This document shows, piece by piece, positions 13,518 to 21,570 of a DNA stretch of 32,315 bases. The DNA is from a virus. The position numbers and the translations under genes were made by a program. The notes beneath the pieces are model-generated. The model saw only the letters and a list, made by a program, of their open reading frames with translations. It ran no database searches and had not been told where the DNA came from. Numbering within the stretch: the stretch's first letter is position 1; each line of letters begins with the position of its first letter. The DNA lies in the IMG/VR virus record IMGVR_UViG_3300017692_000004, positions 1 to 32,315 of that record, one strand, 5' to 3'.

Positions 13518-14323
13518 CCGAACAACCCTCCGGTGATCGCAGAGCTACCCAAGGAGCCAGCGAGACCGAACAACCCGCCCATCATACCGTTGCTGGCCTG
13601 AAGCTTGTTCTGATAGCCCTGCTGCACCAACCCGCTATAATCCACACCAGCAACCTGCGTTTGAGGGGTACCGGACGAAGCGGTGCCAGGGTTCTGTAGC
13701 TGACTCTGGCCGAGTAGGGCGTTCAGCTCATTCAAGGGCTGGTTGCGTGTGGTCAGTTGCTCGTTGAACGCCTGCTGGCGACCGGTCAGGGCGAGCTGGT
13801 TATTCTGGTCCGTTTGTGTGTTGCCGAGGCGCGTCATCTCGCGCTCATAGGCTGCGGTGCCGGGGCGAAGGCCAGAGTTGACCAGCTGGTTGCGTAGGGC
13901 CTGTGAAGCCTGTTGCTGCTGCGGCGCTATGCGGGTCTGCGCCAGATCATAGGACCAATCCGCCGCGTCCTGGTTGTTGAACTCGAACGGCTTGCTCAGC
14001 GTGTCGGATACGGCCTGCGATTGGTTCGCTGCGGTCTGCGAGAGGTTAGTCTGAGCGTCCAGCGTGTTGTCGAAGATCTTCTGGCCTTCAGGCGTGAAGC
14101 TCGTCGATTGCGTGAAGGACGGCAGGCTGTAGCTCTTGCCGTCCGCGCCCACGAACGAGTTGGTGCCGGTTTGGCTGTAGTTCACCGAGCCATAGGGGTT
14201 TGTCTGGTTGACCATGTTGAGCAGCTGGCCCGAGATGGCCGTGTTCGTGTTGAACTGGCTCTGCGCCTGTGCGGTCTCGTACGGGTCTGGTGCTTTTGGG
14301 GCTTTCAAAACGCGGCTCCACAT
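13514..14323 (-). CDS. Gln/Asn-rich virion protein, 269 aa
   Basis: A 269-residue protein very rich in Gln, Asn, Ser and Thr. The N-terminal part (KAPDPYETAQAQSQFNTNTA) is followed by a Tyr/Ser-rich segment with NYSQTG, then helices full of Gln (ARTRI-type pattern ... PQQQQASQALRNQLV, TRLGNTQTDQNNQLALTGRQ). The C-terminus is Gly-rich and hydrophobic (MMGGLFGLAGSLGSSAITG), similar to membrane-interacting ends of ejection proteins. Proteins of this style recur in podoviruses of high-GC hosts downstream of the head-completion genes (general recollection). No exact family. A 19-nt repeat ends 12 nt before its ATG at 14323. Confidence 0.62.
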   Translation of the reverse strand: MWSRVLKAPKAPDPYETAQAQSQFNTNTAISGQLLNMVNQTNPYGSVNYSQTGTNSFVGADGKSYSLPSFTQSTSFTPEGQKIFDNTLDAQTNLSQTAANQSQAVSDTLSKPFEFNNQDAADWSYDLAQTRIAPQQQQASQALRNQLVNSGLRPGTAAYEREMTRLGNTQTDQNNQLALTGRQQAFNEQLTTRNQPLNELNALLGQSQLQNPGTASSGTPQTQVAGVDYSGLVQQGYQNKLQASNGMMGGLFGLAGSLGSSAITGGLFG

Positions 14324-14334
14324 TCTTGACGAAT

Positions 14335-14353
14335 GCGAAAGGGGGCCAGTCGC
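14335..14353 (-). repeat. 19-nt direct repeat, copy 2, before the Gln-rich virion gene
   Basis: Plus-strand GCGAAAGGGGGCCAGTCGC, 18 of 19 identical to 9237-9255. It lies in the 29-nt space before ATG 14323 and its last base overlaps the stop codon of the upstream gene. It is thus placed like copy 1, immediately upstream of a minus-strand virion gene. Confidence 0.45.
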
Positions 14354-14751
14354 TATGAATTTGCAGGGAAGCTACCGTATTTGTAGTCCTGATGCAATAC
14401 GCCGACGATGATGCCGGGGCGACCAAGGCCGAAGTAATCTCGTAGAAGCCCCTCGCGCGCTCCGCCAAGCCTCTCACCCAGCTTGGCCACATGCTCTTGT
14501 TCGGTAGTGAAGGTCATCCGCGTACAATTGAGCTGCTCGAACACATACCGCCCCACAGCTTGCAAGAAGCTGCGCGTCCACCCTGATCCAGCTGCGCTCA
14601 CATGTATGTTGCGGCCCTCGTAGCAGTTGAACAAGAGTCCAGCGGAGATCGTGCCGTCACGTTCGATACCCATCACCGTGTAAGGCGGGCACGGCTCAAT
14701 GCCGAGGCGCGCCGCGATAAACTCCGCAACGCGCTGATCGGTGACGATCAC
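14353..14751 (-). CDS. GNAT-like N-acetyltransferase domain protein, 132 aa
   Basis: A 132-residue protein (MIVTDQRVAEFIAARLGIEP). The order of a beta strand AGLLFNCYEGRNIHVSAAG, a helix around FLQAVGRYVFEQL, a strand CTRMTFTT and then EHVAKLGERLGGAREGLLRD with a final GIIVGVLHQ strand fits a GNAT acyltransferase fold. The acetyl-CoA pyrophosphate-binding signature (R/Q-x-x-G-x-G/A) is not sharp, so binding of the cofactor is uncertain. Small GNAT proteins are often found among the structural genes of P22-like phages, with unknown role. It overlaps the gp10-like gene by 4 nt (ATGA) and is followed by a 29-nt gap carrying a 19-nt repeat. Confidence 0.6.
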   Translation of the reverse strand: MIVTDQRVAEFIAARLGIEPCPPYTVMGIERDGTISAGLLFNCYEGRNIHVSAAGSGWTRSFLQAVGRYVFEQLNCTRMTFTTEQEHVAKLGERLGGAREGLLRDYFGLGRPGIIVGVLHQDYKYGSFPANS

Positions 14752-16646
14752 GTCACAGCTTCCGCCGTGTTGAAGTGCAACTCCATGCGGATCATCTCGT
14801 CATCGAGCGGGATGATCGATCCGCTGGACACCTGATAGGCCAGCGACAAGGCATAACCTGTCCCACCAGCGGACTGCCATTCTTGGTTGATACGATGCGG
14901 TGTTGTGCCACCCCACACGCCCATGCCCCAGAGCGCCGTGCCCCAGTTGTTATCCCCTACGATAGCGGTCGCGTCTGGGGCCGGCGGCAGGTCATCGCCA
15001 AAGTCAGACTGCACCGACACGACGCCATTTACGTCGCCATTGGCCCGTGTGACCGCCCGCGAGACCGTGCCTATTTTCAGGGACGATGGCGATCCCATAT
15101 CCTGGAACAGAGGCACCACCTTGCCGGTGTAAACTTCGCCATTGTCATTCCCAGCGACGTTGCCGATGAACACTTGGCCGTTATCGCTGCCGAAATAAAG
15201 CACGCCTTGGAACACTTCGGTGCAATAAGCCTGCCAGTTAGTGAAGCGCGCCCACGCCCCTGTCTCGGTGTTCGACACGAACATTACCGGGTCTGCACCA
15301 CCATCCATGCGCGGAGGAGAGACCAGCGCCATCTTCTGTTCCGGCCATACCTCGCATTGCCACTCCTGATAGCCTCGGAAGGTGAGGGCGTCGGTCCAAG
15401 CGTCAGCTATGCGATACGACACCGTAGCGACTGCAAGCGACGTAACATCAAGATTCACGGCCTTGGATAGCGGCACCAGGCCGACGCTCGTAGCAATCGC
15501 CAAATCGCCGCCGCCTCGAAAATGAGCGCGATTGCCCAGCGGACGCCCAATGCGATAGGTGCCCACCTTGCTCCACGTCGCCGCTTCCGAAGGATCGGTT
15601 CCGCTATAGACGGCCACCTCTCCCTCTGAGGATACGAACACGCATTGCTCAGATAGACCCGCGTCTGCGGTGCCATCCAATGACCAGGCAGAGCCGAACA
15701 ACAGAGAACCGCCGCGCCCAAAAACTCCTGCGAGCGGAAAGAAGTCGGCAGCTCCACCGATGCTGTCCACGTCTGTCGCATACCACGCGGTCATGCTGTT
15801 TTTCTGGGCAAAATAGATGCGGTTCTTATAGGCCCAGACATAGGACATGTCTGCGCTTGTTAGCGTTCCGAACGACAAGCCAGGCACCACCAAAGCCGCC
15901 GTGCTATCGCTTGTCCCGGCTCCACCCTCATCGCCTGCAATCGCTTCATTATCCTGAAACGTGCCAACGATGTCCTGCAGGTAGAGGAACCCATCGCCAG
16001 CGCGGTAGACAGTTCCTGTCGCCCCCGAAACACTGCCAGTGACAGTCTCGCCAGGAGCATATGGGTTGGTCACTGGATCAAGGTTCAGGCGCGAAATGCC
16101 GCCCCCGACTAACGGCCACATATCGGCGCCGTCATATATGAACCCTGTGTCGTCGCCATTGACGCCAACGAGATACACACCGCCGCTGGTTGCGAATTGG
16201 ACGGTGATCCAGCGACCGTTGGTGTGACCCTCGCTTGCCTCAAATCCCTCTGTACTAGTCACGCCAAAATAGTCACCTGTCTCGGTGATTATGCGCATCT
16301 CCTCGTCATTTACGAGGTTCCATCCATAGGGATACACCACCGATGTAATGTCATAGATGGTGTCAGCTGTGGCGGCGAATATCTTCTGGTTATTGCCGTT
16401 CACATACGAGAACGTTGATAGACACGGCTGCGAGCCATCGCCTAGGGTGCAGTACAGCTGCTTCCCGCGACGCAGCTTAACGCTGGATGCCTTGGGGAAG
16501 AAGTTGTCCAGCACCGCCGCACCAGGCCCCCCAGCGGCGTCAGGCTCTGACAAGGCCACGTTCGATAGCCAGCCATAGACCGGGGCGGGAAACTTGTAGG
16601 CTTGTGACTTACGAGGCTTAGGCCGCGTCGGCGTGCGAGCGTACAT
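14748..16646 (-). CDS. gp10-like head-completion / packaged DNA stabilisation protein, 632 aa
   Basis: A 632-residue protein rich in beta strands: MYARTPTRPKPRKSQAYKFP basic arm, GWLSNVALSEP and GAAVLDNFFPKASSVKLRRG near the start, then many repeats of short strands with Gly/Trp turns (YVNGNNQKIFAATADTIYDI, GVYLVGVNGDDTGFIYDG, AYKNRIYFAQKNSMTAWY). The fold looks like a beta-propeller. In P22 the gene after the gp4 adaptor encodes gp10, which plugs the portal and holds the tail, and phage proteins with this NFFP...RRG opening occupy that place. P22 gp10 is about 470 residues, so this one is longer. Role assigned by position and general look. It abuts the adaptor gene at TAATG-style contact (16646). 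Confidence 0.65.
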   Translation of the reverse strand: MYARTPTRPKPRKSQAYKFPAPVYGWLSNVALSEPDAAGGPGAAVLDNFFPKASSVKLRRGKQLYCTLGDGSQPCLSTFSYVNGNNQKIFAATADTIYDITSVVYPYGWNLVNDEEMRIITETGDYFGVTSTEGFEASEGHTNGRWITVQFATSGGVYLVGVNGDDTGFIYDGADMWPLVGGGISRLNLDPVTNPYAPGETVTGSVSGATGTVYRAGDGFLYLQDIVGTFQDNEAIAGDEGGAGTSDSTAALVVPGLSFGTLTSADMSYVWAYKNRIYFAQKNSMTAWYATDVDSIGGAADFFPLAGVFGRGGSLLFGSAWSLDGTADAGLSEQCVFVSSEGEVAVYSGTDPSEAATWSKVGTYRIGRPLGNRAHFRGGGDLAIATSVGLVPLSKAVNLDVTSLAVATVSYRIADAWTDALTFRGYQEWQCEVWPEQKMALVSPPRMDGGADPVMFVSNTETGAWARFTNWQAYCTEVFQGVLYFGSDNGQVFIGNVAGNDNGEVYTGKVVPLFQDMGSPSSLKIGTVSRAVTRANGDVNGVVSVQSDFGDDLPPAPDATAIVGDNNWGTALWGMGVWGGTTPHRINQEWQSAGGTGYALSLAYQVSSGSIIPLDDEMIRMELHFNTAEAVT

Positions 16647-17317
16647 TAGGCAATGCCCGTATAAGCCAGCGACGTATTCGCGATACGTCCGCCACCGCCG
16701 AAGCGTAGCACGCGCGAACCCTTGTCCTTGGCTGCGTACTCGTCGAGCGCCTTAACGAAGGCCTCTTGGTCGCCCGACGCATCCAACTTCTTGTTCTCCC
16801 TCCATCGCCACACAAGGCCAAGGGTGAGCAGGCGCTCGTCCAGGAAGAAGGTGTCGGTGTCAGCAGTGAACTGCGTCTTGCCAGTACCATCAGCGCCAGC
16901 TGCGACTGCCTTACTGATGTATGGGAACGTGATGCCGGAAGCTGACGGCGAGAACCTAATCTTGCCTCCATAGATAATCCACCCGCCCGGGTAAGGGGCG
17001 AACCCACGTGCCTCCTGCTGAAGGAACGTGTTGATATCAGAGAAGTGGCTGTAGCCTCGAGCCCAGTTGCGAAGGTCTTGAACGCCAGCGTCCACGTTCA
17101 TGCGGTCATAGTCATCGGGCAGATCTGACAAGGCGCCCGTAAGCGTCGCCGTCTTCTGCAAGGCTTGCCAATCCTGGTACTTGGCAATGTCGTGGGCGAC
17201 CTCGTTCACCCAATCGCATAGCTCTGCCTCGAACACGCCTGAGGCGCCGAAGAAGCCTGCAGGCTTTCGCGAGATCAGCCGCATCGCCGCTGATTGCATG
17301 GCCTGCAGGACTGTCAT
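16646..17317 (-). CDS. P22 gp4-like head-tail adaptor, 223 aa
   Basis: A 223-residue protein (MTVLQAMQSAAMRLISRKPA). The N-terminal helices with the acidic/aromatic run ELCDWVNEVAHDIAKYQDWQAL are typical of phage adaptors of the P22 gp4 kind, which form the ring below the portal and close the head after packaging. The middle (GGWIIYGGKIRFSP, DTFFLDERLLTLGLVWRWRE) gives the conserved strand and helix of this family. P22 gp4 is 166 residues, so the C-terminal arm here is longer. The gene is coupled to both neighbours by one-base overlaps of stop and start codons. Confidence 0.72.
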   Translation of the reverse strand: MTVLQAMQSAAMRLISRKPAGFFGASGVFEAELCDWVNEVAHDIAKYQDWQALQKTATLTGALSDLPDDYDRMNVDAGVQDLRNWARGYSHFSDINTFLQQEARGFAPYPGGWIIYGGKIRFSPSASGITFPYISKAVAAGADGTGKTQFTADTDTFFLDERLLTLGLVWRWRENKKLDASGDQEAFVKALDEYAAKDKGSRVLRFGGGGRIANTSLAYTGIA

Positions 17318-18066
17318 CAGGCGGCCTTTAGCAGATCGTCGAGGTTCGCGATCAGTGTGGTTCGGCTCGGGTTGCCGCGTGGGCGCGCGCCGGCCAACTT
17401 CTCAATCTCATCCTTGAGATCGCTATCGCTCATGTCCTCGTACCCGACTGGCAACTCGGGCTCAACTTCCTGCAGAACGTGCGAAAGCGGCGCTGCCGAC
17501 AGATCAACGGCCTCCCCGCGAAGTTCGGCCAGCTGTCGCTTCAGCTCGTTTAGTTCGGTCTGCTGGGTCGAGCCGTCACGGCGCGCATCCATGTAGCGCT
17601 GTGCCATGGGCTTGAGATCGTTGCCGTGGATGCCGAGACGCTTGACGCCTGGACCTTCCAAGTGCGCCATCTGCTCGATGGAATAGATGTTGAGCGCGCG
17701 GCAGATCGAAAGCTGGGCCTGACTGATGCCGTAAGGTAGAAGCTCTTCCAATGGCGTGCCTTCCGCCTGCTGCTCGGAGCCGGCCAGAAACGCACCGTAC
17801 TGATCCTTGTAGCGTTCGGCCCACGTGATGATGCGCCCGGTGCCCTCGTCGATCGTGCACTGCTCATCGACGCCGAAGATCGGCTTGTACTGCGGGTTCG
17901 CCGGGAAGCGGATTTCCACCACAGCCTTCAGCTCGAACACCTGCTTGCCCTGCAAACGGCTCTGCGGCTCGTTGAAGATATTGAGGTACTTGAAATACGG
18001 GGTGCTGGGTGCGTAGCGCTCGCCAGGAATGCGCATCTCTTCGCGCGGAATCTCAGACCACTGCAT
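17317..18066 (-). CDS. hypothetical virion-module protein with coiled coil and SAP/HeH-like tail, 249 aa
   Basis: A 249-residue protein. Residues 1-100 (MQWSEIPREEMRIPGERYAP, ELKAVVEIRFPANPQYKPIF) look like a small beta-rich domain. Residues about 125-150 (EQMAHLEGPGVKRLGI) resemble a helix-hairpin-helix-like segment. Residues 170-190 (TELNELKRQLAELRGEAVD) are a short coiled coil. The last 45 residues (EDMSDSDLKDEIEKLAG and NPSRTTLIANLDDLL) resemble an SAP/HeH-type DNA-binding motif. Genes with this arrangement are found between capsid and adaptor genes in many podoviruses, usually unnamed. Start ATG 18066 has GAGGTAATTT directly upstream. It is preceded by a stem-loop at 18088-18106. Confidence 0.6.
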   Translation of the reverse strand: MQWSEIPREEMRIPGERYAPSTPYFKYLNIFNEPQSRLQGKQVFELKAVVEIRFPANPQYKPIFGVDEQCTIDEGTGRIITWAERYKDQYGAFLAGSEQQAEGTPLEELLPYGISQAQLSICRALNIYSIEQMAHLEGPGVKRLGIHGNDLKPMAQRYMDARRDGSTQQTELNELKRQLAELRGEAVDLSAAPLSHVLQEVEPELPVGYEDMSDSDLKDEIEKLAGARPRGNPSRTTLIANLDDLLKAA

Positions 18067-18087
18067 AAATTACCTCGCGAAGAGGAA

Positions 18088-18106
18088 GGGGAGCGCGAAG
18101 CTCCCC
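18088..18106 (-). terminator. stem-loop between capsid-associated genes (possible attenuator/terminator)
   Basis: GGGGAGC (18088-18094) and GCTCCCC (18100-18106) form a perfect 7-bp stem with a 5-base loop GCGAA. On the minus strand it is followed by TTCCTCTT, only moderately U-rich. It lies 22 nt upstream of ATG 18066 and just after the 109-aa gene, one of the few non-overlapping spaces in the block. It may lower expression downstream of the highly expressed capsid genes or stabilise the 3' end of their mRNA. Confidence 0.5.
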
Positions 18107-18113
18107 CACCGGG

Positions 18114-18443
18114 TTAGAGAGCGCCCTTGCGCGCCCAGAAGAAGCCGCCCGAAGGAACGCCGCTAGGTGCGACGGTGCTGTTGGGGGCATAGAAGCCACC
18201 CGCGCCCGATGCAGCGGTGAACGCGGGCTCGGTGATCGTGACCTGGGTGCCAGGTGCAGCAGCAGCGGCAACAGCCGCAGAAGCCTGAACCAGCACGTAG
18301 TCGTGACCATCCGAGCCAACGGCCTTGCTGCCGAGACGCGGGCTGATGAGTGCACCCAAGCCCGGAATATCGAACCAGACCTGACCAGCAGGAATGACCG
18401 TCTCGATGCCGGGGCCAAGCGAAGGGGTGATGCGAAATGCCAT
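18114..18443 (-). CDS. putative capsid-associated / decoration protein, 109 aa
   Basis: A 109-residue protein starting MAFRITPSLGPGIETVIPAG with many short beta strands (QVWFDIPGLGALISPRLG, HDYVLVQASAAVAAAAAPG, QVTITEPAFTAAS). It has no cysteine. It directly follows the capsid gene, and small Gly/Ala/Pro-rich beta proteins in this place are often head-decoration or capsid-stabilising proteins. That role is inferred from position and composition only. A strong ribosome site (AAGGAG) lies 8 nt before ATG 18443, consistent with high expression. Confidence 0.55.
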   Translation of the reverse strand: MAFRITPSLGPGIETVIPAGQVWFDIPGLGALISPRLGSKAVGSDGHDYVLVQASAAVAAAAAPGTQVTITEPAFTAASGAGGFYAPNSTVAPSGVPSGGFFWARKGAL

Positions 18444-18455
18444 GTCGTTCGCTCC

Positions 18456-19469
18456 TTAAGCGGTGGTGCGCAGGCGCCACGTGTAGCGCGGGTTGCCCAG
18501 GACCATTTCGCCGTTCCAAACGAGGAACTGTGCGATGGCGTCCTGGTTGATGGGCTGCGCGCCGTCGCCGGGGAACAGCGGGACCATGTTGCGGCTTGGG
18601 TGGTAGTAGATATTCAGGCCATCGAGATCGAGGCCGTAGATCGTACCGGCAGGCATGACGTTGCCAACACCCGTCGCGCAGAACACTTCGATGTTGCCAG
18701 CAGGCGTCGCCACCTCAAGGCCGTTGAAGCCCAAGGTTGCATCCCCGCCGTCAGCACGAGCGATCCGCTGGTGCGCCACCATGGACGCAGAGACAGCCTG
18801 ATAGGCAGTCAGGTCAGCCACAGCGATGGTCGCACGGCGGCGACCCTTCGAACGCAGCGCCACAATGCGCTCCAAGACCGGGCGGGCCGTGGTTGCATCG
18901 AAGGTAGTACCGATGTCGGGGAAGTCGGTGGACATCGTGTAGGTGGTCGGACGCCAGATAGCGTTCGTGGCGCGATCGATACCGCCGTAGGTGCCGACAG
19001 CCGGGTTGATCGGCAGAGCGCCACCAAAACCGATCATCTGCCGGCCAGCATCGCCGGTGCCGTCGCCGTGCAGCGCCTGCTCCCACAGATCGACCATGGA
19101 GTTCTCAGCGGTCTCCATGTACTGATCCATGAGGTTGTAGATGCGCGTCTTACCCTCATTGGCCAGAAGCTCGGTGCCGGTCAGCGAGAAGCCTACCGCG
19201 AGGTTCTTGGGGGTGAAAACGGCGTCGTTGATGAGTTCCTTCGGCTGTGCGTCGAGGAAGTCATACCCAGTGAACCACTGCCCACCGAGCTTATCGATCT
19301 GCAGGGATACGCGGATTTCAGGGCCGGAATAGGCCTTGTAGCGACCACGTGCCTTGAGCAGCGCGGACACAGGGTTGGAGTTGAAAACCAGATCCTGGAT
19401 TTCACGCGTGCGATATGCCAGCGACGTACTCAGGATCTGCCGGTAGTTACGGTCAGACGTGATAGGCAT
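18456..19469 (-). CDS. major capsid protein (HK97-type fold), 337 aa
   Basis: A 337-residue protein (MPITSDRNYRQILSTSLAYR). The N-terminal helix, the stretch with EIRVSLQIDKLGGQWFTGYD, the NAVFTPKNLAVGFSLTGTEL-like E-loop and P-domain type strands (here NDAVFTPKNLAVGFSLTG), and the A-domain motif TYQAVSASMVAHQRI with a late NGEMVLGNPRYTWRLRT strand fit the phage major capsid proteins of HK97 fold. The position after the scaffold and before the adaptor gene supports it. No separate protease gene is seen, so the head probably matures with scaffold release rather than cleavage (inference). AGGGAA lies 8 nt before ATG 19469. Confidence 0.82.
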   Translation of the reverse strand: MPITSDRNYRQILSTSLAYRTREIQDLVFNSNPVSALLKARGRYKAYSGPEIRVSLQIDKLGGQWFTGYDFLDAQPKELINDAVFTPKNLAVGFSLTGTELLANEGKTRIYNLMDQYMETAENSMVDLWEQALHGDGTGDAGRQMIGFGGALPINPAVGTYGGIDRATNAIWRPTTYTMSTDFPDIGTTFDATTARPVLERIVALRSKGRRRATIAVADLTAYQAVSASMVAHQRIARADGGDATLGFNGLEVATPAGNIEVFCATGVGNVMPAGTIYGLDLDGLNIYYHPSRNMVPLFPGDGAQPINQDAIAQFLVWNGEMVLGNPRYTWRLRTTA

Positions 19470-19487
19470 GGTGCCTGTTCCCTATGG

Positions 19488-20687
19488 TCAGGTGACGCCA
19501 AGATCGGCCATTGCGGCTTCGATGGCTTCCCCGCGAGACATTTTGCGCTTCGCTCGGTTGGACGTGTCCACACCAGATGACGGAGCGCCACGGACGGATT
19601 TGTTTCCGCCGAGGTCTTGGGCAACGGCGCGAGATTGGGGGGTCGCAAGGTCCTGCTGGGGCTCGGGTGCTTCGTAGGTGGAAGCCGGATTAATCCGAGC
19701 AGCCATATCGTAAGCAACCTCAAGCCGCTCACGGTGGCCCAGGCTAGACGGTATCCTATCAGATTGCAGAAAGAACGCAATATCCCGCTCAAGTTCATTG
19801 TAGCGCGGGTGGCTAGCCTTGAATGGTTCGATCACGGTATCGCGCAAGTGTTCGGCCTGTTGCTGCTGAAGTGCCGTCTGTAGCTGAGCGATACGTGGGT
19901 CTTCGGGAGCCTTGGGCTGCTGGCGAGGCTGCTGCGGCATGTATGCTTCGGGCGACTGGGCAATATGCTGGGCCAACACTTGCGGGTTCACGCCATAAGC
20001 GCTGAGGATCTGTCCGATGGCCTGCGTCGGGTCCATCTGCATGTTGTCGAGCAACTGCTTGAAGCCCTGCGCGGGGTTGTCACGCAGCGTCTGCTCCATG
20101 CCAATATAGCGCTCGAGCGCTTCGGGTAGTGTGGTGCCGGTCTGCTGCGCCATCTGGTGGTACTTCACCAGTGGCTGTATGAACTCGCGGGCGCCTGATA
20201 CCTCGTCCTCATGCTCCTTGACGATGCGGGCGAAGTCCACCTTGACCTCACCAGGAACATTAGCCCACTTCTCCTTCGCGGAGGGCAGAAGCTTCTCGGG
20301 CGCGGGCGTCTGGTTGATCTCGTAGCGACGGCGCTGCTCGGGCGTCATCGCCGCAAGCTTGGCTTGACGCTCTGCCTCGGTCAGTTCCTTGGGAGCGGCA
20401 GGCTTTGGCGCCGGCTCATCCTTGGCCTTTTCTTCGGGCTCAGCCCGCGCCGCGGGCTTCTCCTCGCCCTCCTTGGTCTCTTCCTCGGGCTTGGCTGTCT
20501 TTTCCACGTCCTCGGCAGCGCGCTTGATGGCGTCCAGGCGGCTCTCAGGCTTTTTAGCCTCCTCCTTGTCCTCGGCAGGCTCCTTATGCTCGTTCTGGCC
20601 AGGATCGGTCGGCTTACCGGTGTCCAGCTGCGTGGAAAGCTCGGGCGCTTCGGGTTCGGCCAGCGAGAGGCTATCGAGGTCTGCCAT
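19488..20687 (-). CDS. capsid scaffolding protein, 399 aa
   Basis: A 399-residue highly charged protein. Residues 1-110 are an acidic/lysine/proline-rich disordered stretch (PEAPELSTQLDTGKPTDPG, AKPEEETKEGEEKPAARAEP). The centre (residues 120-330) is helical and Gln-rich (MTPEQRRRYEINQTPAPEKL, QLQTALQQQQAEHLRD). The C-terminal end (NRAKRKMSRGEAIEAAMADL) is basic and probably contacts the capsid shell. Composition, length and position directly upstream of the capsid gene mark it as the scaffold, which guides procapsid assembly and is then released. ATG 20687 is preferred over an in-frame TTG at 20693. GGAG lies 10 nt upstream. No protease domain is seen. Confidence 0.8.
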   Translation of the reverse strand: MADLDSLSLAEPEAPELSTQLDTGKPTDPGQNEHKEPAEDKEEAKKPESRLDAIKRAAEDVEKTAKPEEETKEGEEKPAARAEPEEKAKDEPAPKPAAPKELTEAERQAKLAAMTPEQRRRYEINQTPAPEKLLPSAKEKWANVPGEVKVDFARIVKEHEDEVSGAREFIQPLVKYHQMAQQTGTTLPEALERYIGMEQTLRDNPAQGFKQLLDNMQMDPTQAIGQILSAYGVNPQVLAQHIAQSPEAYMPQQPRQQPKAPEDPRIAQLQTALQQQQAEHLRDTVIEPFKASHPRYNELERDIAFFLQSDRIPSSLGHRERLEVAYDMAARINPASTYEAPEPQQDLATPQSRAVAQDLGGNKSVRGAPSSGVDTSNRAKRKMSRGEAIEAAMADLGVT

Positions 20688-20689
20688 GG

Positions 20690-21046
20690 TCAAAGGTCTC
20701 CTAGGGCGCGCTTCACGGCTTCAATGGCCTTCGCCTTATCGCGCGTGGGGCGGGTGAACTTGCTGGTGTCCTCGTTGCCGACGCATTCGTAGCGGACGCC
20801 CTGCGGATTGCCGTCTGCGCGGTAGCTGGCGTAAAGCGCGGACTTGCTCTCGTAAGTCTTGCCATCGGCCATCGATCGCACAGCATCAATGTGGTCGGAC
20901 ATGATGACTAGACCGGAGGAAGTTTCCTCCCCCCGGTCGAGCTTGCGATGATAGCTTCTGCCATCATCGAACTTGAACCAAGCGAAGCCATCCAATTCGC
21001 CAGTGACGTGCGATTTGGTGGGCTTGACATGGATCAATTCAGCCAT
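20690..21046 (-). CDS. hypothetical protein, 118 aa
   Basis: A 118-residue protein (MAELIHVKPTKSHVTGELDG). It has a small domain of short strands (GFAWFKFDDGRSYHRKLDRG, GLVIMSDHIDAVRSM) and a basic, probably helical C-terminus (DTSKFTRPTRDKAKAIEAVK). No family is recognised. Start ATG 21046 has AAGGA about 10 nt upstream, 3 nt after the stop of the previous gene. The end touches the scaffold start. Location between portal and scaffold genes suggests a minor virion or assembly protein. Confidence 0.6.
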   Translation of the reverse strand: MAELIHVKPTKSHVTGELDGFAWFKFDDGRSYHRKLDRGEETSSGLVIMSDHIDAVRSMADGKTYESKSALYASYRADGNPQGVRYECVGNEDTSKFTRPTRDKAKAIEAVKRALGDL

Positions 21047-21048
21047 AA

Positions 21049-21309
21049 TCAGGCTTCCTTTTCGCGCTTCTCGGCCAGCTTCTGTTCGGCCTTTTCGTCG
21101 CGGTAGGAGGCATGACTGCCGGCAGGGTTGTTCGCGTCGATCGACGCCTTGACCTGTTCGGTGGTGAGGTCGTTGGAGGTCGCCATGCGCTCATTGCTGG
21201 TAGCTGCATCCGTCGCAAACTCCGGGTCCTTGTCCGCCATGATCTTGAGCGCTGCTTCCTGATTTTCGCGAAGCTCCTTGGCTTCCGCGTTTTCCTTGCG
21301 GTTCGTCAT
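21049..21309 (-). CDS. charged helical hypothetical protein, 86 aa
   Basis: An 86-residue protein with a very high content of Glu, Lys and Asn (TNRKENAEAKELRENQEAAL at the start, EQKLAEKREKEA at the end). It is predicted to be mostly helical and soluble, without domains known to me. It could be a scaffold accessory or a disordered linker protein. A strong AAGGAG lies 6 nt before ATG 21309. It is separated by 10 nt from the three-repeat gene upstream and by 2 nt from the gene downstream. Confidence 0.6.
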   Translation of the reverse strand: MTNRKENAEAKELRENQEAALKIMADKDPEFATDAATSNERMATSNDLTTEQVKASIDANNPAGSHASYRDEKAEQKLAEKREKEA

Positions 21310-21319
21310 CTTGGTCTCC

Positions 21320-21568
21320 TTACGAAGCGATTTGGGCGGCGAACTCGTTCACCACTGCAGGGACGATCCCTGCCTCGATCAGCGATCGCTTGTTCACTGA
21401 GTGCGAGACGATGGAAGCGGCCATGATGACCGAGGCGCGAGGCACGATACCCACTTCGCGAAGGCGGGCCGCATTGCCGACGCTTGCGGTGATCTGGGCC
21501 GCCAGTTCACGCGCGAGCCGAACAGGAACGCCGCGCTCGATGAACGGCATGGCTTTACCGGTGGCCAT
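21320..21568 (-). CDS. three-repeat helical protein (paralogue of the gene at 6245-6568), 82 aa
   Basis: An 82-residue protein from ATG 21568 (MATGKAMPFIERGVPVRLA), 2 nt after the upstream stop. A longer in-frame start at 21688 would run inside the previous gene and is rejected. Three repeats of about 26 residues are visible: FIERGVPVRLARELAAQITA, ARLREVGIVPRASVIMAASI and SLIEAGIVPAVVNEFAAQIA. They share Leu/Ile-x-x-x-Gly-hydrophobic-Pro-x-x-x and an Ala-rich helix. The 107-aa tail-module protein has the same layout, and RLARELAAQI here is nearly PLARELASQI there. The pair looks like a duplicated small family with no function known to me. Confidence 0.65.
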   Translation of the reverse strand: MATGKAMPFIERGVPVRLARELAAQITASVGNAARLREVGIVPRASVIMAASIVSHSVNKRSLIEAGIVPAVVNEFAAQIAS

Positions 21569-21570
21569 AA

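Noticed and set aside
18303-19580. 425-aa plus-strand frame
   Set aside because: It lies opposite the capsid gene, has no recognisable domain, and is a by-product of high G+C codon use in the real gene.
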